Below, in pieces: positions 12,173-22,750 of a DNA stretch of 64,000 nucleotides. Positions within the stretch are counted from its first letter, which is position 1. Each line of letters begins with the position of its first letter. The position numbers and the translations under genes were made by a program. The notes under the pieces were generated by a model that saw only the letters and a list, made by a program, of their open reading frames with translations, made no database searches and was not told where the DNA came from. The stretch is from Telopea speciosissima (lineage: Eukaryota; Streptophyta; Magnoliopsida; Proteales; Proteaceae): NCBI RefSeq assembly GCF_018873765.1, contig NC_057919.1, forward strand, positions 21,802,698 through 21,866,697, in the 5' to 3' direction.

Positions 12173-13250
12173 TTTTTTTTTTTTTTTTTTTTAATGAGAA
12201 ATAAAATTAATTCAACAGAGAGTCCAGATTATCAGTTACAACCATTCTAAGGTTCTCAGTCCACTATTTGCCAAATCATGAGCTAAACTATATAATCCCT
12301 ATCCTGTTTCAAAATATTATTTTTAGAGAATTGCTTTAGCATAGAATTGATGTTAAAACTATGTGAAATAATTCCTAAGGTCATTTGGAAATGGAGTCAT
12401 CTTGCATCCAGTTGTGTAATTCCAAACAATCATTACAAACTTTTACAATTTTTGCTCCTAATGATCTTGCCTGTTGCAGTCCTTGAAACATTCTTCTTGC
12501 CTCTGCTTCGTGAGCATTCCTTGCATAGCCATAATCCATAGAAACAAATATAAATTGATTTTAAGAGATAATTACGGTTGCCCATTCAGCTTGACAAGAG
12601 TCACGATTGAAGCTCCCATCACAAGTCAATAAGAAAGCCCCTTGTCGATTATAGCTAAGGAAATCCTTACTAGATAAAAATCAGGGATAGATTCGGCAAT
12701 GAGGTATTCAGTTCTCATTCCCAAAAGACCCGTTGCCCAAATTCCTTTTGAAAATGAAGACGAGATAAAAATGTGCCATTTCTTTTCTAAAGAACAAAAA
12801 GCACAACAGTCATTAATATTTATAAACCGATTCAATCGGTCCCTGGTGAGAATACCTCCTGCTTAATTTTTCACAATAATAAACAGAACTTTGGATGTAT
12901 TTTTTAGTTTCCAAATCAAACGCCAAACTTGAGAGAAATGAGAGCGAGATGATGCCATTGATGAAGTGACAGGAGAATTACATGACATTAAATATTTAAC
13001 GATTCTTGTTATAGGGATTCCAATCCCTATCAATCATCAAATCAGAAACACATTCAAAAGCTGGGATCAAAGTCATCATTGAGGCTAAGTAAGCATGAGG
13101 CAATGAGGAATCCAAGCATCATTCCATAAATTAACAAGTCTATCATTACCAATTTTCCAGCATACAAGATTTTTTTAGACTAGACAGGATATGGACAATG
13201 CTATTCCGAAATATAAGAACCAAACTTTGGAACAAAGTTAAAATCAAGAA
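12173..13250 (-). mobile_element. 5'-truncated L1-type LINE, 3' portion
   Basis: On the minus strand the order is as follows. A segment just inside the reverse-transcriptase C-terminal region contains CWKIGNDRLVNLWNDAWIPH (about 13190-13130). Next comes a zf-RVT-type zinc-binding region with FSQVWRLIWKLKN and RLNRFININDCCAFC (about 12950-12780). The start of an RNase H domain (CDGSFNRDSCQAEWA, about 12615-12565) is broken by a stop. The 3' end is a 20-nt poly(A), seen as T at 12173-12192. Stops and frame changes show it is dead. The 5' limit is approximate. Confidence 0.8.
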
Positions 13251-13361
13251 TATTCAAGTGACGAAAATACTTACCTTTAAGGACTTAATTTGCACCAAAG
13301 GGCTAAGGGATTCTCGTGAAGTTTCCATCCCAGTCTAATAACATGTATTTCATTGTGGACA

Positions 13362-13475
13362 TCCCGATGTCTATGTCTCTCCTCCCACAATATGGACATG
13401 CATATCATTCCATAGGAAGGGAGAAGAGAGAGAGAGAGACATAGGGAGACGCTAGTGTATGCTACACAACTTGGC
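13362..13475. repeat. degenerate copy of fold-back family F1
   Basis: CTATGTCTCTCCTCC on the left and GAGAGAGAGACATAGGGAGA on the right can pair. The right flank (CTAGTGTATGCTACAC) resembles the right arm of the clearer copy at 61044-61190. Divergence is high, so membership is tentative. Confidence 0.35.
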
Positions 13476-13922
13476 AACATCATTCTTTCTCCCATATTAT
13501 ATATACAATACTAACTCTTTGGTTGGATTGGACAACGACTTTTGTAAGGATTTTTACACTCATTCATCAAACTATAAGTTGAAGTCACGCCATGATGGGC
13601 TCTGAATAAGGATGAGAATCAGAGTCATGGTGGCGCTACGAGATGGAGATTTATCGTATAGAAGAATAGATCCATATACCTATTGATTGACCATAGATAT
13701 GAACCGTTTGACCATTATCTAAGAGAAGACAAGTAGTTCTCTATTGTTCAAGGGCAAGGGGAGAACATGTGGCGATTTGCCTAGATCTCGTATAACCTAA
13801 GTACCCTACGATTCTCTTCTCAAAATAAGTAAAAAAGAGCATCATTTTATTTTTTCTGGTATGCAACTCCGTGAGCTAGGAGCGAAAACATAGGATCATC
13901 ATCATGGTTCTGTTTTTGTTTA

Positions 13923-14290
13923 GGAAAATTTACATGATTAGCTACTTTTGGGTTTTCATTTACAAAACTGTCCACCCTATGTTTGACTTAACAGAAATAG
14001 ACAAAAACAAGTTTAGTTTTACAAAACTAGACAAAAGAGTGACTCTCCTTCATCCTTTGTCTTCCTTGGCAGTTCCCCTCTGAAAAATCTCTTTTTTTTT
14101 TTTTCCTCTGTTACTTGGGGTAGAAGGCAGTGGCACGGGTAAAAATGTCTAAAAAAGTAAGTGTGGGAGGGAAAGACACTATTTTGTCCAGTTTTGCAAA
14201 CCTTTGTTTTTGTCTATTTTTGTTAATTCACACATAAGATGGACAGTTTTGTAAATAAAAACCCAAAAGTAGCTAATCATGTAATTTTCC
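13923..14290. mobile_element. non-autonomous TIR element (MULE-like MITE)
   Basis: Terminal inverted repeats of about 60 bp: left GGAAAATTTACATGATTAGC, and the reverse complement of the right GGAAAATTACATGATTAGCT. Both continue through CTACTTTTGGGTTTT and ATTTACAAAACTGTCCA. Total length is 368 bp with no coding. Long TIRs with an AATTTAC-type start fit Mutator-like elements. A clean 9-bp target duplication is not visible. Confidence 0.7.
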
Positions 14291-14311
14291 TTTTTATTTA
14301 TTTTGTTGGAT

Positions 14312-14467
14312 GGGGCTCCTCTCCTACAACCTGCCCCACTTCCCTCCCTCCTACCAGACACAAACAAGGGTGGACCCCATCTGAAAAGGGGGTAGAGCGG
14401 TCATTTTGCCCATATTTGTCTCTAGTAGGATGGAGGGTGGTGGGTCAGGTCGTAGGAGAGGAACCAG
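14312..14467. repeat. fold-back (palindromic) repeat
   Basis: Arms of about 50 bp pair: GGGGCTCCTCTCCTACAACC on the left against GGTCGTAGGAGAGGAACC on the right, with further pairing of CCCTCC(C/A)TCCTAC inward to ACAAA. It abuts the MULE-like MITE and carries no coding. Confidence 0.6.
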
Positions 14468-15258
14468 ACGCTATTTGAACACCACATTTCGAATTGTGAA
14501 GTGGGAAAAATTCAGATTTCACCAAGGGGTTTTGAATAAGATGACTTTTACAATTTATTAAAATTTTTAATAAGTAATAATTAATAAGTATAAGAGATGT
14601 TAAGCTTTTTTATCACCTTGGCATGAAGCTAATTTTTCTATAGTACCTTCCCACACTATTGTCATTGCAGCAAAGTTTAACCATCAAGCTTGGGATGGAT
14701 TAGCGTGGTTCCTCCATGCCTAAGACACTAGAATATCAAACCATGAACGAAGAAAAATATATCTGCTAATGATTGTGAGGCCCCAATTTTGGATTTGAGG
14801 AGATACCAAAGGTCTCTATTCTTCCATCCCTCCGACAGAAAGATAGGGAGGGCAGAGTTTTTGGTTTTTTTTTTTTTAAAATGTCATGTTGTGAAAGAGT
14901 TGAACAATGAAAATTATGACGAATGATTGATTGAATTGACCGAGCCATGCATAAACAAGCAGTGTAAGAGTTCATAAAGCAATCAAACCTTCTGGTAAGA
15001 CACATTGCTAAGGTATTGCTCAGATATCCTCCAATCCAACCTTCTCAATTGAGAATATACAAATGTTCCAAGTTTCTTCAATTAAATTCCAACAAAATAT
15101 CTTTTCGTGTTAAAACAGTGTATGAACTTTTGCTTCTATCTTCTGGTATTAGTAATTAACATCATCCTCAATTCTCTCACTAGCGTTACTCCACATCGTA
15201 CAATCTACCCAGGGACGTCTGTAAGTCCCCTGTTAGTTTCAGTGCAACACCACTAAGG
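14468..15258. other. 3' flank of the PPR locus, no gene seen
   Basis: Non-coding. It should contain the 3' UTR and polyadenylation region of the downstream PPR terminal exon on the minus strand. No other feature is supported. Confidence 0.5.
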
Positions 15259-16515
15259 TTAATCTTCGATAGGGATCTTATTGACACATCTAATAAGTTC
15301 AGAAGCCTCCCCATCTGTTTCAATTTTATTCTTTTCCATCATCACAAGGATTTTTGGAGCTGGTTTCCCAGTTCGAATATGCACTCTGAGCAACGACTTG
15401 TACAATGGCAAAGTAACAAGACCCAACTTCTGGAGAACCTTCACATACCTCTTTGCATCCTCTAGATTCCCATGTTCCTCAAAGTAATCTGCAATAGACA
15501 TTATGATTGCAGGTGATGGACGCCAATGACAATGCTTCAACATAGCAAACCCTTTCTTCATGGCAGTAATGGCTTGATCCATTTGTTGGTTTTTCACCCA
15601 TCCCTCCATGAGAATCTCCCATGTCTTATAATTTGGAGAACCACCTTTCTCCAAAGTGTGCTGATGCAGTGATTCAGCTTTTTCCATCCAGCCTTTCCTC
15701 ATGTAGGCACCAAGAAGGACATTGGAAACTCTGATGTCATACTTCCCGCACTCCGACTCCCATGACCTGAAGACTCTCTCAGCTTCTTGAATATCATTAA
15801 CCTTCACCAAACACAGAATTATGCACATGTAGTTGGCACAAGTCATTTTCCCCCCTACAGCTTTACTGGCTTCCCAGAGCCGGAGAACTCCTTCCTTGTT
15901 GTTTAAAGCAGCATAAAGTGTAATGAGGAAGAAATAACCAAGACGGTTACATGTTGATAACTTCTGTTCTGCAGTCCTGAGGGCCAGAATGGCATTATCA
16001 ACCAGGCCAAATTTTATATAGATGTTGGCCAAGGTAGAGTAAGTGCTCCAACCCACTTTCACATTCTTGTCATTCATCATTTCCTTGAACACCATCTCCG
16101 CTGATGCAACACCTGACATTTCACTGCATGAATTCATCCAGAGGTTGTAAGAGAGAATATTAAGTGGTATCCTGTTCTGCTTCATCTGTTGGATCACGTT
16201 TGCTACTTTTTCAAACTGACATGTAGCCATATACAGCTTCATCATCTCGGTGTATGGCTGAGGGCTCACAGTCAAACCCAAGTCATGAATCTTTAACATG
16301 AGAGCCTCAGCTTTATCAGTGGCCCTTTCTTTCACATAAGAATGAAGGATTGGGAGACATGCTGCTCTCTGTGCAGTCCTGTTGGGGATATTCTTAAAAT
16401 ACTCTTCAGCCTCTGATAAACCATACACTTTGATTGTCAACTCCAATCTGATGGCATACTCAGTTGCTGACATTTGCATTCGGAAGCTTTTTTGAGCTTC
16501 CATCCATGTCAGAAT
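15259..16515 (-). CDS. PPR protein, terminal exon B (418 codons plus stop)
   Basis: Encodes the PPR-repeat body of a P-class pentatricopeptide-repeat protein of the plant family that includes At2g20710 and At4g21705, which bind RNA in mitochondria or plastids. The frame opens after an acceptor (CTATGCAG, ending at 16516), so the exon begins ILTWMEAQKSF in phase 0, and the ATG at 16521 is intronic. Degenerate 35-residue repeats run throughout (for example YTEMMKLYMATCQFEKVANV, YNLWMNSCSEMSG, TWEILMEGWVKNQQMDQAI). It ends IPIED and has no internal stop. No first exon of its own lies in the 587 bp separating it from exon A. Spliced to the 5' exons at 22347-22750 it would give 520 residues, close to the usual family length of about 490-510. 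It could instead be a tandem duplicate that lost its 5' exons. Confidence 0.85.
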   Translation of the reverse strand: MLTWMEAQKSFRMQMSATEYAIRLELTIKVYGLSEAEEYFKNIPNRTAQRAACLPILHSYVKERATDKAEALMLKIHDLGLTVSPQPYTEMMKLYMATCQFEKVANVIQQMKQNRIPLNILSYNLWMNSCSEMSGVASAEMVFKEMMNDKNVKVGWSTYSTLANIYIKFGLVDNAILALRTAEQKLSTCNRLGYFFLITLYAALNNKEGVLRLWEASKAVGGKMTCANYMCIILCLVKVNDIQEAERVFRSWESECGKYDIRVSNVLLGAYMRKGWMEKAESLHQHTLEKGGSPNYKTWEILMEGWVKNQQMDQAITAMKKGFAMLKHCHWRPSPAIIMSIADYFEEHGNLEDAKRYVKVLQKLGLVTLPLYKSLLRVHIRTGKPAPKILVMMEKNKIETDGEASELIRCVNKIPIED

Positions 16516-17102
16516 CTGCATAGTAAGGGGATACCATGTTTAACACTAACAGAATGAATGGACCATGACAATTAGCTTCACCAAAATGCATCCAATAAGC
16601 CACTCCTGAACACTGATCTGAACTTGTGAACTAAGTTCCATTTCAGATAGTTCTAGCCAAACAGGGTTAACCCTCAGTGCAAAATTTGTTCACAATATTT
16701 CAATAAGTAAACAGGTCAAACAGAGAATGGAAAAAGATAACAGAAAGGACAACAACAGGACAACTGAAAGTCATATTTAGAAATAAACCAAATTTTTTTC
16801 TAATCCACACCTCCTGTTTCTAGAATTAGAATGGACAAAAACTTTAAATACAGTAAATGAAAACAAAATTTATTCCATCACAAACACAAGTACATAAACA
16901 TAACACATCAGCAGGAGAAGAAAGCAAGTAAAGTTCAAAATTAGATAAGAAATGATAATTTCCGCATTGTAAGAAGATAGAAACATAAAGACAACAATGG
17001 CACTAAAGATTTGCATTCCTATTTTCCGCAGTACTTGAACCATAAAAAACTCCCCAGTATTCAATTCCTGGTCATAATTTGCTGTTATTTTGATCCATCT
17101 AT
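16516..17102 (-). other. spacer or intron between PPR terminal exons A and B
   Basis: AT-rich, containing the acceptor for exon B at its low-coordinate end. An open frame at 16870-17109 is hydrophobic, lacks PPR motifs and does not resemble the missing C-terminal repeats of exon A, so it is not called as coding. Confidence 0.5.
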
Positions 17103-17978
17103 TTAGCAATTCTTATCAATAAGCAAACGGAGTAATTTGGCTTCTTCCATCAACTCAGCCTCTGTAAATGCATCCAAAAGCCTGTGGCATGTTGAGATAT
17201 CAAAATCTGTGGCAGTGGACTGTTTCCATTCTCCAAGAATTTCTTCTGCTTCTTTCAGCTGCCGAAGCATCAAATAAGAAGAAAGAATACATATATAATT
17301 TCTGCTTGTCATTTTCTGCGAAGTCATTCTCACAGACTTCCAAATTTCATCAATTCTTTGTTTGTTTCTCAGACCAGTATAAAGAATGATAAGGAAGTCA
17401 TATGTTATCTGTTCTCTCTGAGTAATCCTTTTATCTGCCTCAACTAGAGAGTTTGATTCCGAGTTCATAAGATGTCCTGTAGTAACATATATATTGGTCA
17501 GTTTCATATATGTCACCCAACCTTCATTAAAGTTAGAATCATGACTCATTTCATCCAGAATCTGTCTTACTCCATCAATGTCAAAAGTGGCCGCACATGC
17601 ACTAATCCAAAGATTGTAAGTGAAGAGATCTGGTAGGACCTCCTGTCTTTTCAGCTCTTCAACAACTGAAGAGATCTTCTCCAACTGCCCAACCGACATG
17701 TACAATGTCATCATCTCATTATAGATAAGGGCACTCAAGGTAAGGCCCGATTCCTTAATCCTTTCAAAAAGCTTTTCTGCTCTTTCAGTAAGTTTTGCAC
17801 TTGCATAGGAGTGAAGAAGTGCGGCATAGGTTTCACCAGTTTTCATATTCAGAGGTAGCCCTTCAAAGTAGCGCTCAGCAGCATCAATACCAAAAACTTT
17901 GTTCATCAAGTCAATTCGGACTGCATAGTCAGAGTCCAATAACTCAAACTCCAGATGAGCAACCATCCACTCTGATAT
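17103..17978 (-). CDS. PPR protein, terminal exon A (291 codons plus stop)
   Basis: Opens after acceptor GCGTGCAG (ending at 17979) as ISEWMVAHLEFELLD in phase 0. It is followed by family features: DYAVRIDLMNKVFG, AERYFEGLP, then PPR units (YAALLHSYASAKLTERAEKL, YNEMMTLYMSVGQLEKISS, YNLWISACAATFDIDGVRQI). It aligns with exon B from start to about residue 290 but stops at LLIDKNC, lacking roughly 125 residues present in B. Joined to exons 1 and 2 (HALE|ISEWM) it gives a 393-residue protein, and the junction matches the usual family sequence better than exon B does. The shortened C terminus suggests either an ageing duplicate or a short isoform. Confidence 0.85.
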   Translation of the reverse strand: MSEWMVAHLEFELLDSDYAVRIDLMNKVFGIDAAERYFEGLPLNMKTGETYAALLHSYASAKLTERAEKLFERIKESGLTLSALIYNEMMTLYMSVGQLEKISSVVEELKRQEVLPDLFTYNLWISACAATFDIDGVRQILDEMSHDSNFNEGWVTYMKLTNIYVTTGHLMNSESNSLVEADKRITQREQITYDFLIILYTGLRNKQRIDEIWKSVRMTSQKMTSRNYICILSSYLMLRQLKEAEEILGEWKQSTATDFDISTCHRLLDAFTEAELMEEAKLLRLLIDKNC

Positions 17979-20900
17979 CTGCACGCTTATGTCAGTTCAA
18001 AACAGGTTTCAATAACTTCCACTACAATCATGTGTACAAAGAAAAGTTACTGATGTCTGAAAGTCAAGTAGTGCAGAACTCTATGTTCAATTGAAAAGCG
18101 GATCCATAAACCAAAATTAGATAGCAGTTAGTAATTGACCATTAATAGAATCACAAGAAGCCTTCAAAATTCTTGGGTCTTGCCATCTGATCTTAAGTTT
18201 TTTGAAAATTGAATAATACCAACTAAAAATGGTTGAGAAAAGCATATACATTGGACAGTTTCTAGAGTAAATATCATCCCCCTCGGCCCTCCCCTCTAAG
18301 TATCCATAATATCAAACCCTTCCCCCAGGTTTTGAATAATGATAATGCCCTCCCCTCCTTTTGAAAGATTCTATCAACCGTTTGACGTGGCATTTACAGA
18401 TTTTGTAAAACCCCATAATACCCTTAAACCCTTTTTGCCACCACTCACCCATAATTATTTTTATTTCTCAAAATATAAAACCTAGGGGGACCCACATCAC
18501 CGTAACCTCTTCTTCTTCCTCTGCAACCCCACCGGCCTCCAGCACCCCCCGCCCCCCCTTGTCTTCTTCCTCTCACGCTTGTGTACTCTGTTCATTCTTC
18601 AACCCACAATGTAGATTTTTTTTTTTGGGGGACAAAGGAATTAATACTCTTACCTCAGCAATACCATTGTTCAAAATTTATTACATTCTCAGCACAAGTC
18701 ATTGTGTAAGACACTATAGAGGGGAGGAGGATGATATTATGTCATTCACTAAAGACATAAAAGAACATCTTGGGGAACCAAAAGAATGCTTCCATCAATG
18801 AAGTTGATGAGGTGATCCATAACAGACTTGGTGGAGACTAATTGATCACTGCGATTGAGGTTACTTCTGCTTCATCTTAACTTGGCCATTATAGTTAAAA
18901 TTGCTTTTGCTTTAGTTGGGTCTCAATGCCATATAACTTGGCTTCTGATCCAGGATCACAAGCCACGATTACTCTTGAAATTTTATTTGGCAGGAGATAC
19001 AAGCCAAAACTCTTCAATAAACTTTAATTCAGCAGTAGTCAGCAACCAAGATAATATGTTTTGGTATATGAACTTATCAATTAATCATCAAGTTGGTCCA
19101 TGAGAACCTTTATACTTGAGGCTTTCAAAAAGAATCATATTTTTTAAGAATCTTCTAGCCATGTTTCCAGTTATTATTTTGTGTTTTGTTTTTTTTGTTA
19201 AAATTGAAAAATCTTTTTCTCATTGGTTGGAATTGGAATTGACTGGGTTTTTGGGTTGATAGGTCATGGGTCACAACTTACTGATATAGTTCAGAAGAAC
19301 AAGAAAGCCAGCAACAAACCAGACCATCAAACTGGACCAAGAATGGACTAATATGTGTAATTTTGAGTGTCCAATGGGTTGTATGGCCATGGGCTTTATA
19401 TTTTTGGGTTTACTTTTGTAACAGGCCAATTTTATAAGCCCAAATATTAGAGATTTAAGTCCTATACGGGATTAAGTAGTTAGTTTCTATTTTATGTTGC
19501 TTAGTCATTGACAATGTTGGGCTTTATTCAGTTTCTATTTTGAGTTTTATTTAGTTGCTATTTTGTAAATCTCTCCATTAGTTAAGGAGAGTTTCCATTT
19601 TTTTGTAACAAGACTGTTTATTAATAAAGGAGGAGGTAGTCCCTAGCCTCCTACGATTTTGACAGCCCCATGTGTACTTTGTGCATGTGTGTGAGTGTGA
19701 GAGACAGCAAACCTTGGTGAGATTCCAAGGTGGAGATTGGTGAGAGGCCATCTTCTAGTTGGTGGGAGACCAACATATCCCTTTATTTCTTTCTATCTTC
19801 TTCCACTTAATCCCTTGATCCTTATAACTCTTTTCTGAACCTGTCCGAGCTTCCCTTCTGAAGTTATGTTTCTCATCTATTGGAGAACTAACTGCTGGTT
19901 ACAACTAAGGTTGATTGAAGCCCAATCTCAGTGTTCCTACACCCTATGGCTAGCTACTGTAGTTCTATTGCAGTGACTGTTTTCCCCTATTATTATTCAA
20001 TCTGTCCAGCAGATCCTTGTGATATTTGGGGAGTCTCATCTACTGTACCCTTCATTTGACCAGAAGCTGAGCCCCATCCACCGGTTAGATCTGTAGGAAT
20101 CAGTAAGTTTCTAATTCTGATCATACTTGCCAATTTCAGAACTGAGTCAATAATTTTTAATCTAACCATTAGATTTCAGCCACACTGTGAGGTGTTGTTT
20201 TTCCATCTTAGAGGTCTGTTCAACCTAGATTTCAACCCCATCTAAGTTCTGGTTTTGGTATACTGTTACATAACTTCCAATTTAGCGTTGGATCTATAAC
20301 AGATTTTGGTATTTTGTTCAGCACCCAAGTAGGTAATCTTGACCAGAGGTCTGTCCCCATCTGACTACTCTACTGTGAGTTATAGAACTCTCTCTGTTTC
20401 TGATTTTATGTCCCGCCTTGCGATTCTGGTTATTTTGGTTATCTGGTCATTAATAGTTTGATAATTAGGAACCCATTGCTTACTGAATGGAAAAGTGAGC
20501 ATGGCACTTTGCTTTTCTCCCCCATACTGAAAATTTTGGATCCTTTTTAACATTTCAGGAACGAATGACTAGCTGTTTTCTTAACTGAACCCTCTTTTTA
20601 GTAATTCTGGTGAAATTCCAGAAAATTTGGTTGTTGATGTGTATGGCTATTGGCTTTGGAGCTAGTTATAATGGAGAAGGAAGAAATCCTCAGAGTAATT
20701 CTGGTGAAATTCCAGCAATCTAGTTACGTCCATCTTCTTTTCTCTGTCTGGAAGTTGATGATGACACAATATGGTTTTCTTTACCCCATCCCTCTTTTCG
20801 ATGAATAAGCCAAATGCAAATGTGCAAGTTACATACAACAAATTCTGGTGCGCATTTCAGTTGTTCTAGAACCAGTTAATTTCAGATTTGCAAAAAAAAT

Positions 20901-22346
20901 CATATCTGGGAGCTTAACTGATGAGCCCTAATTATGAAAAGTTAATAAACAATATAATAACGCAAAGTTCATTAAGATGGCAGCTTATCAAGGTCGCTCA
21001 CTAATTTTTAGCCACATGGCGGAACAAGTATGGCTATTTGACCATTGGATAGATTGGTCTAGGATCGGATTAGCCACGTCATATTTCAGGACCTATTTCA
21101 ATCAAATATCCTCCCAAGTATTGGCATGCATCCCTTTATTTTTCATCCGTCCGTGAATGCTCATGCAGCCTCTTGTAGTACGTAGATTTTTAGAGCTTGA
21201 TTTTGCCACTTGAGGAATTCTGTTAGGGCTGAAACTTGACTCATATGTTGGAGACCTTGAGTTCTACCTATCCACAAAATTTGGCCCCATCCGATCTATC
21301 ACATGTTAGAAACTTGGGCCATCCTGAGTTGATTTGTTAAATGCTCATTTGAATGATAGATGATCTCATAATGAGATGATGAAAACCCAAAAAGCTATTA
21401 AAAGAGCTGAAGGATTGTGATGATTTTAGATCTGAGCATAGGAGCACTATGGTGGGATCTTATCCATGACAGTTTGTGCATTTGAAGAAATATTCTCAAG
21501 GGATTGCACATGCATGGTGGGACATATAATGGAGGTATGTTACTGAAAATCTAGAATGAGTCACCTTGGATTGACCAGAGGCCTCTTTCATCAAGCGAGA
21601 GCAAAATAATGCAGAGCATTAGGTCTTAAAACAATGATTATAGTAAAGGCATTTTCATACTTTGTAAAAAAGGCTTAGATAAGGTAAAAGTATCTAATGG
21701 ACAGGAATTTTATTGTGGTTGGCCAGTTGTTTCTTTAGCATAGAAGGGCTTATGCTATGGGAGCTAGTAGAAATTTGTAGAGAAACTAATTTGTTAAGAG
21801 AGTTTGATCACTCCTCCCTTGAGGATGTTCACCCCCTTGCCATTTCTTTCTATTTTCACCTGCCTTATCATCTTAAAATTGTAGCTAACATATAGGAAAA
21901 CATATCCCTTGATGGCATCACTTTCTAAATTTCTATAGATGGTGGTTCTTTTGAAAGCATTGGGACCAATTCCAGATTTGTCTTATGAGGTATCATATGT
22001 ACCAAGCATATCAATTCAACTAAATAGGAAGAATTAGCTACTGATAAACAAGAAACCCGAGGAACTTAATTAGTTAAAAGTTAAAACTGCGGCAGAATTT
22101 TCAGGATGAGAACTAATAACATTCAGGGGTGATCCTTATAGAATGATATCATGTGAAATCAACGGGATTTCCCATTTTCCTCTCTCAAATATTTGTCTTT
22201 AATACAAGATTAAGAACGATAACAGCTTAAGAACTCCCCTCCCAACCCAAAAAAAAAATAAAAATTCAATGGTTACGATGAAAGTGGAACAGAAAAGAGA
22301 ATGAAACATTGGGGCCACTGGTTTTGCAACAGAAAACAGTACTAAC
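17979..22346 (-). other. 4.4-kb intron of the PPR locus
   Basis: Bounded by donor CTCGAG|GTTAGT at 22347/22346 and acceptor GCAG at 17979. It contains an LTR-like segment (19255-19770), a MULE-like terminus near 18265 (GAGTAAATATCATCCCCCTC) with a weak inverted match near 18715-18745, and otherwise anonymous sequence. Open frames within it (for example 18559-18801, 18855-19103 and 21713-21895) have no recognisable motif. Confidence 0.65.
19255..19770 (+). repeat. possible solo LTR-like segment
   Basis: An ATACGGGATTA motif near 19477, AATAAAGGAGG near 19623 and a GAGACCAACA-like end near 19770 give LTR-like composition. It shares motifs with the antisense segment at 8490-9090. No target duplication or partner LTR was found, so boundaries are approximate. 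Confidence 0.25.
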
Positions 22347-22617
22347 CTCGAGGGCGTGCTTGTAACGTTGAGATTTCCTGAGGTCTTTGGAGATTTGTCT
22401 AAGCTCAGAAAGGGTGACTTTATTCCCTTCGCCAATCCATTTCTGAATAGCAGCCGTGGCGCTTCTCTTGGGAAATCTGAGCTTGAAGATCCAACTCTTC
22501 AGATCTCCCGTAGGAGATGGAGATTCTTCGAACTCTTCGCTGGTCAAGGCGCCCGAAGAGAGCGATCTCCATAGTCCTTTCTCCTCTAAATAAAGAGGCC
22601 GAAATGGAGGGTTTTGA
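22347..22617 (-). CDS. PPR protein, exon 2
   Basis: Follows acceptor AAATGCAG (22618) and ends HALE at donor GTTAGT. The product runs from NPPFRPLYLEEKGLWRSLSS to the family signature TLSELRQISKDLRKSQRYKH-ALE, the pre-repeat helix pair of At2g20710-like PPR proteins. The preceding W-I-G-E-G-N-K-V matches the conserved pattern that introduces it. Its phase joins exon 1 through a split Arg codon (CG|T), and it ends in phase 0, compatible with both terminal exons. The RSLSS region is typical of a mitochondrial presequence. Confidence 0.85.
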
Positions 22618-22715
22618 CTGCATTTTCTAGGGGTTTACAGAGGTGTTCCGAGTTAGCAAAAACCAAAAAATATATATAGAGAGAGGAGCAGAGAGCAGAG
22701 AGCAGAGCTAATTAC

Positions 22716-22750
22716 CGTCTGAGGCTGCCGAAGAGCGATCGAAGAGCCAT
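22716..22750 (-). CDS. PPR protein, exon 1 (start codon)
   Basis: ATG at 22750-22748 begins MALRSLFGSLR, an Arg-rich, hydroxylated, amphipathic start typical of mitochondrial targeting peptides. The exon ends CAGACG before GTAATT at 22715. The 98-bp intron that follows ends AAATGCAG. Splicing gives MALRSLFGSLRRQNPPF, continuous with exon 2. Too short for ORF-based detection, it is called from splice signals and targeting character. Confidence 0.75.

Noticed and set aside
16870..17109. Hydrophobic open frame between PPR exons
   Set aside because: No PPR motif, no splice-consistent link, AT-rich composition.
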